From Bacteroidales bacterium (lineage in GTDB: Bacteria; Bacteroidota; Bacteroidia; Bacteroidales; BM520), in the NCBI GenBank assembly GCA_028701815.1, contig JAQVPY010000012.1, positions 1 to 22,434 of the forward strand: 22,434 bases of DNA, in the 5' to 3' direction. The stretch's first letter is position 1. Every line of letters begins with the position of its first letter. This document shows positions 13,849 to 21,694 of the stretch, one piece after another. Below the pieces are notes generated by a model. It had not been told where the DNA came from and made no database searches. It worked only from the letters and a program-made list of their open reading frames with translations. Made by a program: the position numbers and the translations under genes.

Positions 13849-15065
13849 AAAATCTTCTTGAAGTCGTATTCTTCGGGGTTGTCAACATACTGTTCTATAT
13901 CTTCATAGTCTTCTTCGGTGATATAATGCAGATTTTCGTTAAACACGAGGTCGGCCTGTTGGGAGTCGATATTGAAATATCTCGTCTTCATCTTCCCTGT
14001 TTTCGGGTCTATGATATCTTTCATAAAGATAGGGCTGATGTCACCTTTTGAGTCGGCGCAGACCATACAGGCGGTATAATTTTTATCATACAATTGTTTG
14101 ACGCCTGTGCCGAGCAGTGAGCAATACATGAGGTCATAAGCGATAGGGTTGACGCATCTCAACTCATAGCCGAGTTCGACAGGGCGGCTCTTTGTGTGCA
14201 ACCTTGTTTCTTTTGTGAGCTTCTGCTGAAGGAGTACATTGAAGATGTGGGCTTTACTGACGGTTCCCAATTCGGGGTGACCATGTTCGTCGTAGGTAAA
14301 ATTAATGCCGGTGGCTTCTATTTCGCTGTCGGTCATAGAATGGAAGACGCCCTCACTGATAATAGCTGCGCCATATTCGATGCCGAGAATTTTACGTTTT
14401 AACATCGACGATATTATGAGGTCCGTAATTTTATCAAGAGAAATTTTAGTCTTATTAAACATCTCAGGAATAATAATCATAGGGTAATGGGCGGCAGCGC
14501 CTATGCTGAAAGCGAGGTGTCCGGCTTCACGTCCCATGGATGCTATCACAAACCACGTGCCGCTGGTACGGGCATCTTCATATATGGTAGTTGCAAGTTT
14601 GACGCCTTCCGCCGTGGCCGACTGAAATCCGAATGTTGGAGTGCCCTCCGGCAGGAAAAGATCATTGTCAATGGTCTTCGGAACATGGATGTTCTGAATG
14701 GCATAATTGTTCTCCCTAAGATATTCGGAGACTCTTACAGCCGTGGAAGCCGTGTCGTCTCCGCCGATTGTTACGAGAAGCTTAATGTTGTTATTGATAA
14801 AAAAATCTATGTTAAGACGACTGAGGTCGGACGGTTTATATCTGCTCATCGCAAGCATGGAACCGCCTAATTGACGTATCTCGTCGGCTTTTTCAAAGGT
14901 TATGTCGGTCTCTCTTAAACGATAGGTGAAAAGACTCTTAAATCCTTCATGCAGACCTATTACTCTGTATCCGTGTTTTAGAAATACTTTAGCGGTAGAA
15001 CTTATTACTGTGTTAATTCCGGGGGCGGGTCCGCCTCCGCATAAAATTGCAATAGCTTTTTTCAT
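13839..15065 (-). CDS. 6-phosphofructokinase, pyrophosphate-dependent type
   Basis: Phosphorylates fructose 6-phosphate to fructose 1,6-bisphosphate in glycolysis. The 408-residue protein has the N-terminal nucleotide/PPi site CGGGPAPGIN (9-18), GGDDT (101-105), PKTIDND (129-135, catalytic Asp133) and MGREAGH (177-183). ATP-dependent enzymes have Gly at the second position of the GGDG motif (residue 104 in E. coli) and Gly in PGTIDND. Here these are Asp104 and Lys130, the known signature of PPi-dependent enzymes, which work reversibly. Phosphoryl-donor assignment is from these residues only. The stop overlaps the start region of the isoprenyl diphosphate synthase. A -7 promoter box is at 15086-15093, 20 bases before the start. 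Confidence 0.93.
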   Translation of the reverse strand: MKKAIAILCGGGPAPGINTVISSTAKVFLKHGYRVIGLHEGFKSLFTYRLRETDITFEKADEIRQLGGSMLAMSRYKPSDLSRLNIDFFINNNIKLLVTIGGDDTASTAVRVSEYLRENNYAIQNIHVPKTIDNDLFLPEGTPTFGFQSATAEGVKLATTIYEDARTSGTWFVIASMGREAGHLAFSIGAAAHYPMIIIPEMFNKTKISLDKITDLIISSMLKRKILGIEYGAAIISEGVFHSMTDSEIEATGINFTYDEHGHPELGTVSKAHIFNVLLQQKLTKETRLHTKSRPVELGYELRCVNPIAYDLMYCSLLGTGVKQLYDKNYTACMVCADSKGDISPIFMKDIIDPKTGKMKTRYFNIDSQQADLVFNENLHYITEEDYEDIEQYVDNPEEYDFKKILCW

Positions 15066-15085
15066 TTTTTTCCAATATTAGCTTG

Positions 15086-15093
15086 CAAAAATA
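15086..15093 (-). promoter_or_regulatory. -7 promoter element for phosphofructokinase/prenyl synthase operon
   Basis: The minus strand reads TATTTTTG, matching TAnnTTTG, 20 bases before the start codon, so the transcript leader would be very short. The upstream DNA is A/T-only over a long run with no TTG at -33. Confidence 0.5.
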
Positions 15094-15135
15094 ATGATTT
15101 TTTTTAGATGTTTTTATTTTTATAAATAATTCATG

Positions 15136-15143
15136 TAAATTTG
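15136..15143 (+). promoter_or_regulatory. -7 promoter element for AI-2E/RlmL-like/priA operon
   Basis: TAAATTTG matches TAnnTTTG exactly and ends 13 bases before the start codon of the AI-2E-family gene. No TTG is found at the -33 distance. It is divergent from the phosphofructokinase promoter about 43 bases away. Confidence 0.5.
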
Positions 15144-15156
15144 CAAAAAATACTCT

Positions 15157-16260
15157 ATGAATAAGTTTTTCAAGTATTCGGGGTTAGCCTTATCTCTGAT
15201 AATCGTTGTCCTGCTTATATGGAAGTTCACTTTTATCTTTTGGTATATTGTGATCGCTGCGGTGATTTCGTTTATCGGCGCGCCTATGGTGACTGCTTGT
15301 AACAGGATCCATATAGGAAAGAAGAATTGCCCCAACTGGCTCTCGGCACTGATGTCGTTGCTCGTAATTGTTATTGTTGCCCTGTCGTTAGTGGCTATTT
15401 TTGTGCCGCTGATAGTTAAACAGGCAAATGCAATCAGCTCTATCGACTTCTCCTCCATAATGTCTTATCTTAAAGAGCCTTTGGATAATTTTACCGTTTT
15501 TTTGCAGAAATACGGTATTATCGCTCAGGATACCACACTCCTTGCTATGGCCGAAAGTGAAATTTCCGGCGTGCTTAATATGAGTTATATCTCGAATTTT
15601 GTGGCTAAACTGTTTAGTACTATGGGCAGTTTGTTTATGGCTGTTTTCTCAATAATATTTATCTCCTTTTTCTTCTTAAAGGATGATACGCTGTTTACTA
15701 AGCTTATCATGATCTTTGTCCCGGATAATCTCCGTGATAAGGTGTCGAATGCTTTGCGAAGCATTAAGAAATTTCTATCAAGATATTTTATAGGACTTGT
15801 AGCTGAGGTGATGGCGATGTTCGCTTTGGAGAGTATAGGGCTGACAATTATCGGTGTGAAGGGCGCTTTGCTCATAGCTATTGTAGGAGGCTTCTGTAAT
15901 ATTATCCCTTATGTGGGACCGATTATTGGCGGCGCCTTTGGCGTTATAGTGGGTATGACCACCCTTGTCAATGCCGGTGCTTACGACCAGATTCTGCTTC
16001 AGTCGCTGCTGATTATCCTCGTATTCGGAATAGCCAACACGATAGATAATATGGTGCTTCAGCCGCTAATATTCTCTCATAGCGTAGATGCGCACCCCCT
16101 CGAGATATTTATAGTGATTTTAATATTCGGCAGCATGGGCGGTCTCCTGTGGATGATTCTCGCCATACCCGGATATACGGTTATCAGAGTTATTGCAAAA
16201 GAGTTCTTGAGTAACTTTGAACTGATAAGAAAGTGGACATCTAAAATTAAAACTGAATGA
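15157..16260 (+). CDS. AI-2E family (PerM/YdiK-like) integral membrane protein
   Basis: A 367-residue polytopic membrane protein of the AI-2E/UPF0118 family. Hydrophobic segments occur at about residues 7-25 and 26-45, 65-90, 150-175 and then a dense block at about 220-345. A hydrophilic region (about 90-140, and 175-205 with KKFLSRYFIGLV) lies in the middle, as in family members. The C-terminal block includes the characteristic NIIPYVGPIIGG and DNMVLQPLIFSHSVDAHPLEIF stretches. The family name comes from an autoinducer-2 export proposal for one E. coli member (TqsA); other members have been linked to Na+/H+ antiport, so the substrate here is unknown. The stop overlaps the next start by four bases (ATGA at 16257-16260). 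Confidence 0.92.
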   Translation: MNKFFKYSGLALSLIIVVLLIWKFTFIFWYIVIAAVISFIGAPMVTACNRIHIGKKNCPNWLSALMSLLVIVIVALSLVAIFVPLIVKQANAISSIDFSSIMSYLKEPLDNFTVFLQKYGIIAQDTTLLAMAESEISGVLNMSYISNFVAKLFSTMGSLFMAVFSIIFISFFFLKDDTLFTKLIMIFVPDNLRDKVSNALRSIKKFLSRYFIGLVAEVMAMFALESIGLTIIGVKGALLIAIVGGFCNIIPYVGPIIGGAFGVIVGMTTLVNAGAYDQILLQSLLIILVFGIANTIDNMVLQPLIFSHSVDAHPLEIFIVILIFGSMGGLLWMILAIPGYTVIRVIAKEFLSNFELIRKWTSKIKTE

Positions 16261-17387
16261 GTATAACATTATCATATACAGCTACTACTTTGGCGGGGCT
16301 GGAAGAAGTATTAGAACGGGAATTAATCGAATTCGGAGCGACTAAGACGAATGTTCTTGTGCGTGCAGTGGCTTTTGACGGACCTCCTGAAATTATTTAT
16401 AAGGTTAACCTCTGGAGTCGTGTGGCTCTGCAGGTTATGATACGCCTGACGACGTCTGAGGTCAACAGTTCCGACGATATCTACGAATGTACCAAGCGAA
16501 TCTACTGGGATAAATATTTCCGTTCGAGTGATACTTTTGCTGTTCATGCCGTTGTCAATGACAACAAATTTATCAACAACTCCCTTTTTGCCGCTTTAAA
16601 GGTCAAAGATGCTGTCGTAGACCAACTGAGAGAACGTTATGGATTTCGTCCTTCTGTTGATAAAGATAATCCTGATATTAATATTAATGTCCATATTTCG
16701 CGGACCACGATGAATATCTCCCTCAATTCTACCGGAATACCCCTGTTTAAAAGAGGATATAAAATGAGTGTTGTCGCTTCGCCTCTTAATGAAGTCCTTG
16801 CTGCCGGCATTCTTGCTCTCAGCGGATGGAATAAGCATGTCCCGCTCTTCGACCCATTCTGTGGCTCCGGAACCATACTGATAGAAGGAGCTATGATGTC
16901 GGCTAATGTGGCTCCCGGATTGTATAGAGAATCTTTCGGTTTTATGAGATGGAAAGATTATGATAGAAGGCTATGGGCGACCCTGCTTGAAGAGGCTAAG
17001 TCTGCAATGAAATTCGAGATGCCTGACATAATCGGTTCCGATATCTCCGCCCGCGCAGTGTCTTATGCTATGGATAATATTCAAAGCGCAGGCTTCGCAG
17101 ATTTTATCTCTGTGAAACGTGCAGCCTTCGGCGATTTTGTCCCCCCTCTTGAAGACGGATATATCGTTACCAACCCACCTTACGGAGTTAGAACCGAAAA
17201 TGATGGTTTACTCGACCTGTATAAAAAGATGGGCGAGGTGTTTAAACATCAGTTTAAAGGGTTCTCCTGCTGGGTGATATCCTCCGAAAAGGAAGCTATC
17301 GATAATATAGGACTCCACGCCTGCTCTCAAAAAAAACTTTTTAACGGCCCCCTCGAATGTCGCCTTATGGGCTATAAAATGTATTAA
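16257..17387 (+). CDS. THUMP-domain class I SAM RNA methyltransferase (RlmL N-half type)
   Basis: A 376-residue protein. An N-terminal ferredoxin-like/THUMP RNA-binding region (about 1-165; TTLAGLEEVLERELIEFGA near the start, HISRTTMNISLNSTG near its end) precedes a Rossmann methyltransferase domain with SAM motif I DPFCGSG at 199-205 and catalytic motif NPPYG at 306-310, typical of guanine-N2 methyltransferases. It resembles the N-terminal half of E. coli RlmL, which makes m2G2445 in 23S rRNA; the C-terminal RlmK half is absent, as is common outside gammaproteobacteria. A tRNA target (Trm14-like) cannot be excluded. It is coupled to the preceding membrane-protein gene by an ATGA overlap, and priA begins one base after its stop. 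Confidence 0.9.
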   Translation: MSITLSYTATTLAGLEEVLERELIEFGATKTNVLVRAVAFDGPPEIIYKVNLWSRVALQVMIRLTTSEVNSSDDIYECTKRIYWDKYFRSSDTFAVHAVVNDNKFINNSLFAALKVKDAVVDQLRERYGFRPSVDKDNPDININVHISRTTMNISLNSTGIPLFKRGYKMSVVASPLNEVLAAGILALSGWNKHVPLFDPFCGSGTILIEGAMMSANVAPGLYRESFGFMRWKDYDRRLWATLLEEAKSAMKFEMPDIIGSDISARAVSYAMDNIQSAGFADFISVKRAAFGDFVPPLEDGYIVTNPPYGVRTENDGLLDLYKKMGEVFKHQFKGFSCWVISSEKEAIDNIGLHACSQKKLFNGPLECRLMGYKMY

Positions 17388-17388
17388 T

Positions 17389-19905
17389 ATGTCTGAAATG
17401 AATCGTTTTGTAGAAGTTATAGTTCCTCTGCCTGTCAAAGGAACGTTTACATATCTTCTCCCCGACGAGTTTAAAGACACGACCGCTGTCGGGTCTATGG
17501 TAGTAGTGCCCTTCGGTAGCAGAAAATATTATTCGGGTATAATATGCCGTGTCTTCGATGAAGATATCGCTAATATAAATTTTGCCATTAAACGGGTGAG
17601 CACTCTGCTTGACGATAAACCCGTTGTATCTTATAAAGACTTGAATTTATGGCATTGGCTGGCTGATTATTATATCTGTAATATAGGCGAAGTTATGGCT
17701 GTGGCCATCCCGTCCATGTTTCGTCTCGCCAGCGAGTCGTTTGTTACACTGCATCCCGATTTTACAGGCGATGTTACAGGGTTGAACGACAGCGATATCG
17801 ATGTTGTCGAAGCCCTGATGAATAATAAACAGCTGTCAATACAGCAAATTGCGGCGATTTTTGAAATCGAAGATAAAAAAGATGCTAAAAAGAATGTCTA
17901 TCGACAGATACAGTCGCTTATTAAAAACTGCGTGGTGGAATTGCAGGAAGAGGTAAAAAATCCTTACCGTCCCAGATATGAGGAGTTTATTACAATAGGC
18001 GAAAAATATCGCAGCGACGAGGCCATGAATGAGGTTTTCGACAAACTTCAGAAAAAAGCATATAAACAGCTGGAATTTCTGCTGGCATATTTTAAATATG
18101 CCGCAAAATATAATGAGGATTTCCCCGAAATAGCTAAAAGTCTTATTTATAGAGATGTGGATCCTAACCGTACAGTGATCAATTCCCTGCTGAAAAAAGA
18201 GGTTATTTCAATATCCAAACGCAGAGTGGGGCGTATTGAAACGCTCGAATCGACGGAAACGACAGGGGGCATTATCTTAAGTGATGCCCAAAATAAGGCT
18301 CTCGACGCTTTGAAATTGTCGCTCAAAGATAATGATATCGCCCTTTTAGACGGCGTATCTTCGAGTGGCAAAACGGAAATTTACTTCAAACTTATTGAAG
18401 AGGTGCTGAATGAAGGGAGGCAGGTTTTACTGCTGTTGCCCGAAATAGCCGTCTCTACACAGATGCTTTATCGTGCCGCTAAATATTTCGGTTCAAAAGT
18501 TGGCGTATATCACTCAAAATATAATCATGCCGAGCGTGTCGAGGTCTGGAACGCCGTTCTCGATAATAATAAAGATGCAACTAAGGGCTACAGCCTGATT
18601 ATAGGCACTCGTACTTCCGTGTTTCTGCCTTTTGAAAGGCTGGGTCTCGTTGTCGTTGACGAAGAACACGACGTTTCATATAAACAGTATGATTCTCCAC
18701 CGAGATTTAATGCTCGCGATTGTGCCATATATGTGGCAAAAACTCACGGAGCAAAGATAATGTTAGGTACTGCGACCCCTTCTGTAGAGTCGTATTTCAA
18801 TACACAAAACGGAAAGTATGCTCTTGTGAAACTCGACGAACGTTATGGAGGCATTCTTCCGCCGGAGACAATAGTGGTAGATATGCGTGAAGAACGCAAG
18901 AAAAAAGGCATGTCGGTGAATTTTTCCGATTTTTTAATTCAGGAGATAAGTCGGGCTTTAGACAAAGGCAAACAGGTGCTGATATATCAAAATCGGCGCG
19001 GTTTTGCCCTGCATCTCGAATGTGAGGTGTGCGGCTGGGTGCCGCAATGTGTAAACTGTGACGTCTCGTTAACTTATCATAAGGCCTTTAATCAGATGCG
19101 CTGTCACTATTGTGGGTATCATACGTCTGTTCCTATGGAATGTCCCAAATGTCACAGCAACGCCGTTGTAATGAAAGGCCTTGGCACGGAGCAGGTAGAG
19201 GAAGAACTTGAAAAACTGTTTCCGGAAGCTGTTGTCAGAAGGATGGATTTAGACACCACGCGTAAAAAGAATGCCTTTAAGGAATTGATTTCCGACTTGT
19301 CGTCAGGGAAGATAAATATTCTTGTAGGGACACAGATGATAGCGAAGGGGCTTGATTTTGACAATATAGGGTTAGTAGGTATCGTCAATGCCGATAACCT
19401 GTTATATTTTCCGGATTTTCGCGCCTTTGAGCGTTCATATCAACAGATATGTCAGATAAGCGGGCGCGCGGGACGAAAGAATGAACGCGGCAGGGTGGTG
19501 ATACAGACTTTTTCGCCGGAGCATCCGATAATACAATATGCCGTTGCCGGAGATTATTACGCCATGTATTCCCGGGAGATAAGCGACCGACGGGAGCATA
19601 ATTATCCGCCGTTCTGCCGTTTAATAAACATCAAAATGCAGCACAGAGACTATAAAGATCTTGATGCGGCGGCTCAATGTCTCGCCGACATGTTAAAGCG
19701 TTCTCTCGGACGTCGTGTTTTAGGCCCCGAATACAATTCCATTCCGCGCATGAATAACTATTATATCAAAAACATCATGATAAAAATAGAGCGCAGCAAT
19801 GATTTTTTCAGATTAAAGAGTATCGTCGTCAGCAGCTACAACGAATTTCTCAGACGCAAGGAATCCCGCGGGGTGCGGGTCGCGGTGGATGTGGATCCGA
19901 TGTAA
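17389..19905 (+). CDS. priA: Primosomal protein N' (replication restart helicase)
   Basis: A 3'-to-5' DNA helicase that reloads the replisome at stalled forks. The 838-residue protein has an N-terminal 3'-DNA-binding domain (about 5-105), a winged-helix region, and helicase domain 1 with Walker A GVSSSGKT at 322-329 (family form GVTGSGKT) and Walker B DEEH at about 424-427. An eight-Cys zinc region follows (Cys545, 548, 554, 557, 572, 575, 585, 588). Helicase domain 2 contains GTQMIAKGLDFDNIGLVGI and the QISGRAGR motif. A C-terminal domain completes it. E. coli PriA is 732 residues; the extra length lies mostly in the region before the helicase core (about 125-320). It starts one base after the methyltransferase stop. 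A strong hairpin begins at its stop codon. Confidence 0.97.
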   Translation: MSEMNRFVEVIVPLPVKGTFTYLLPDEFKDTTAVGSMVVVPFGSRKYYSGIICRVFDEDIANINFAIKRVSTLLDDKPVVSYKDLNLWHWLADYYICNIGEVMAVAIPSMFRLASESFVTLHPDFTGDVTGLNDSDIDVVEALMNNKQLSIQQIAAIFEIEDKKDAKKNVYRQIQSLIKNCVVELQEEVKNPYRPRYEEFITIGEKYRSDEAMNEVFDKLQKKAYKQLEFLLAYFKYAAKYNEDFPEIAKSLIYRDVDPNRTVINSLLKKEVISISKRRVGRIETLESTETTGGIILSDAQNKALDALKLSLKDNDIALLDGVSSSGKTEIYFKLIEEVLNEGRQVLLLLPEIAVSTQMLYRAAKYFGSKVGVYHSKYNHAERVEVWNAVLDNNKDATKGYSLIIGTRTSVFLPFERLGLVVVDEEHDVSYKQYDSPPRFNARDCAIYVAKTHGAKIMLGTATPSVESYFNTQNGKYALVKLDERYGGILPPETIVVDMREERKKKGMSVNFSDFLIQEISRALDKGKQVLIYQNRRGFALHLECEVCGWVPQCVNCDVSLTYHKAFNQMRCHYCGYHTSVPMECPKCHSNAVVMKGLGTEQVEEELEKLFPEAVVRRMDLDTTRKKNAFKELISDLSSGKINILVGTQMIAKGLDFDNIGLVGIVNADNLLYFPDFRAFERSYQQICQISGRAGRKNERGRVVIQTFSPEHPIIQYAVAGDYYAMYSREISDRREHNYPPFCRLINIKMQHRDYKDLDAAAQCLADMLKRSLGRRVLGPEYNSIPRMNNYYIKNIMIKIERSNDFFRLKSIVVSSYNEFLRRKESRGVRVAVDVDPM

Positions 19906-19941
19906 AAAAAACGTGTATTTTGAAAAATACACGTTTTTTTA
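19904..19941. terminator. Bidirectional intrinsic terminator between priA and the divIC-like gene
   Basis: An 11-bp perfect stem (ACGTGTATTTT at 19911-19921 with its complement at 19924-19934) is flanked by a run of eight A on the left and seven T on the right. The plus strand thus gives hairpin plus U-run for priA, and the minus strand gives the same for the opposing gene ending at 19973. A small second hairpin, CCCGT/ACGGG, is at 19947-19958. Confidence 0.85.
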
Positions 19942-19972
19942 AGCAACCCGTTTACGGGATTTGTTATGTGAG

Positions 19973-20278
19973 TTATTCTTCCTCGTCGGCCGAAATGATA
20001 TAGACATCCTCGTTGGCATGTTTCATGAAATATTTCTCACGCGCGTAACGTTCACGATAGTCGCTGTCATTTTTCAGCTGCTCGAACATTATGCTGTCTT
20101 GGCAATATTCCTCGTTGTATGCCTTTTCTTCCGCCTTCATCTCCTTTAAGTTGCGATTCATCTTCAGCAACTTTATCATATTATCCCTGTCGATAAAGAT
20201 GATGACCGCCGCAAAGACCAAAGTCGCGATGGTGAACTTGTTGAAGAGAATTTTCTTGATGTCTATTTTTCGTTTCAT
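19973..20278 (-). CDS. FtsB/DivIC-like septum formation initiator protein
   Basis: A 101-residue single-pass membrane protein. It has a short basic cytoplasmic N-terminus (MKRKIDIKKILFNK), one transmembrane helix (about 14-30) and a charged coiled coil (about 33-72). The C-terminal motif ending YAREKYFMKHANEDVYII matches the FtsB/DivIC family pattern (xxARExxxxxxxxExxx) as found in Bacteroidota. Family members bridge FtsL and FtsQ/DivIB in the divisome and activate septal wall synthesis. It ends in an acidic DEEE tail. The start is 20 bases after the glyA stop, so it is probably the second gene of a glyA operon; the shared terminator lies beyond its stop. Assignment rests on topology and the C-terminal motif. 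Confidence 0.87.
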   Translation of the reverse strand: MKRKIDIKKILFNKFTIATLVFAAVIIFIDRDNMIKLLKMNRNLKEMKAEEKAYNEEYCQDSIMFEQLKNDSDYRERYAREKYFMKHANEDVYIISADEEE

Positions 20279-20298
20279 CTGACGAAAAGATTATTGTA

Positions 20299-21579
20299 TT
20301 ACCATGCAAATAGCGGATATTGTGCCATCAGAGAGTTGACTTCTCCGCGAACGTCGGCGATGACTTTTTCGTCTTCTATGTTGCTGATGACCCTGTCGAT
20401 GAAATCAACGATAACAGGCATCTTGTCTTCCTTTAATCCTCTCGTGGTGATAGCCGGTGTTCCAACTCTTAAACCTGAGGTCTGGAACGGTGTGCGGGAA
20501 TCAAACGGTACCATGTTCTTGTTGACGGTGATGTCAGCTTTGATTAAGGTGTTCTCAACTAATTTGCCTGTGATTTCAGGGAACTTGGAACGCAGGTCGA
20601 TTAACATCAGGTGGTTGTCGGTGCCGCCGGAGATTACATTGTAACCCCTCTTGATAAATTCGTCTGACATGACTGCCGCGTTTTTCTTTATCTGTTTTAC
20701 ATATTGCAGATAATCATCTGTCAACGCTTCGCCGAAAGCAACAGCTTTAGCTGCAATAACATGTTCCAGAGGACCGCCCTGTACCCCCGGGAATACTGCT
20801 GAGTCGAGAAGTGATGACATCTTTCTTATGATGCCCTTCTTTGTCATCTTACCCCACGGGTTGTCGAAATCTCTGCCTATCATTATCATGCCGCCTCTCG
20901 GTCCGCGAAGGGTCTTGTGAGTGGTGGTGGTAACAATGTGACAATACTGCATCGGGTCGTTTAAGAGCTTCTTGGCTATCAAACCTGCAGGATGGGAGAT
21001 GTCTGCCATCAAAATAGCGCCTACCTTGTCGGCAATCTCCCTCATACGCTTGTAATCCCAGTCGCGGGAATATGCGGACGCGCCGCCGATAATCAATTTA
21101 GGCTTGTTCTCAAGAGCAATCTCTTCCATCTTGTCGTAGTTGACTGTACCGGTTTCCTCATCTACACCATAAGCTACCGGATGATATAATATACCTGATG
21201 AGTTTACAGGTGAACCATGTGAAAGATGCCCGCCGTGCGATAAATCCAATCCCATAAAGGTGTCACCGGGTTGCAGACAGGCAAGTAAAACTGCCATGTT
21301 TGCCTGAGCACCACTGTGCGGCTGTACGTTTACCCATTCGGCATCAAAAAGCTCTTTCGCTCTGTCTATGGCTAACTGCTCAGTCTCGTCAACATTCTGA
21401 CACCCACCGTAATATCTCGCGCCGGGATAACCTTCGGCATATTTGTTCGTCATTACGGAACCCATGGCTTCCAAAACCTGGTCGCTAACAAAGTTCTCAG
21501 ATGCAATTAACTCAATCCCATTGAGTTGTCTCTCTTTCTCTTTCTGGATTATAGAGAAAACCTTTTCATCACGTTTCAT
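20299..21579 (-). CDS. glyA: Serine hydroxymethyltransferase
   Basis: A PLP enzyme converting serine + tetrahydrofolate to glycine + 5,10-methylene-THF, the main source of one-carbon units. The 426-residue length is normal. Recognisable motifs include NGIELIASENF (20-30), NKYAEGYPGARYYGG (45-59), NVQPHSGAQAN (84-94), LDLSHGGHLSHGSP (111-124) and the PLP-Lys motif TTTTHKTLRGPRGG with Lys222. One-carbon units made here feed purine synthesis. Start at 21579; the promoter with -7 TAGTTTTG is at 21626-21633. It is followed by the divIC-like gene. Confidence 0.98.
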   Translation of the reverse strand: MKRDEKVFSIIQKEKERQLNGIELIASENFVSDQVLEAMGSVMTNKYAEGYPGARYYGGCQNVDETEQLAIDRAKELFDAEWVNVQPHSGAQANMAVLLACLQPGDTFMGLDLSHGGHLSHGSPVNSSGILYHPVAYGVDEETGTVNYDKMEEIALENKPKLIIGGASAYSRDWDYKRMREIADKVGAILMADISHPAGLIAKKLLNDPMQYCHIVTTTTHKTLRGPRGGMIMIGRDFDNPWGKMTKKGIIRKMSSLLDSAVFPGVQGGPLEHVIAAKAVAFGEALTDDYLQYVKQIKKNAAVMSDEFIKRGYNVISGGTDNHLMLIDLRSKFPEITGKLVENTLIKADITVNKNMVPFDSRTPFQTSGLRVGTPAITTRGLKEDKMPVIVDFIDRVISNIEDEKVIADVRGEVNSLMAQYPLFAW

Positions 21580-21625
21580 GTCTTCTATTTTAAGTCTTAA
21601 ATTTTTTTTATTAAATAATAATTTG

Positions 21626-21657
21626 CAAAACTAATAAATTTTATTGATTTGTGACAA
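21626..21657 (-). promoter_or_regulatory. Bacteroidota-type promoter for glyA
   Basis: On the minus strand TTG (21657-21655) is followed after 21 bases by TAGTTTTG (21633-21626), matching TAnnTTTG. It overlaps the divergent promoter of the glycosyltransferase gene, so the two may compete. Confidence 0.6.
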
Positions 21658-21672
21658 TTTTTATTAACTTTG
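21644..21672 (+). promoter_or_regulatory. Bacteroidota-type promoter for the glycosyltransferase gene
   Basis: TTG (21644-21646) is followed after 18 bases by TAACTTTG (21665-21672), an exact TAnnTTTG match, 22 bases before the start codon. Confidence 0.6.
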
Positions 21673-21694
21673 CAGCACTTAAACAATTATTATA

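Noticed and set aside
15083..15150. Repeated TTGCAAAAA motifs in the phosphofructokinase/AI-2E intergenic region as operators
   Set aside because: Each copy overlaps the TTTG end of a -7 promoter box, so the repetition is explained by the promoters themselves.
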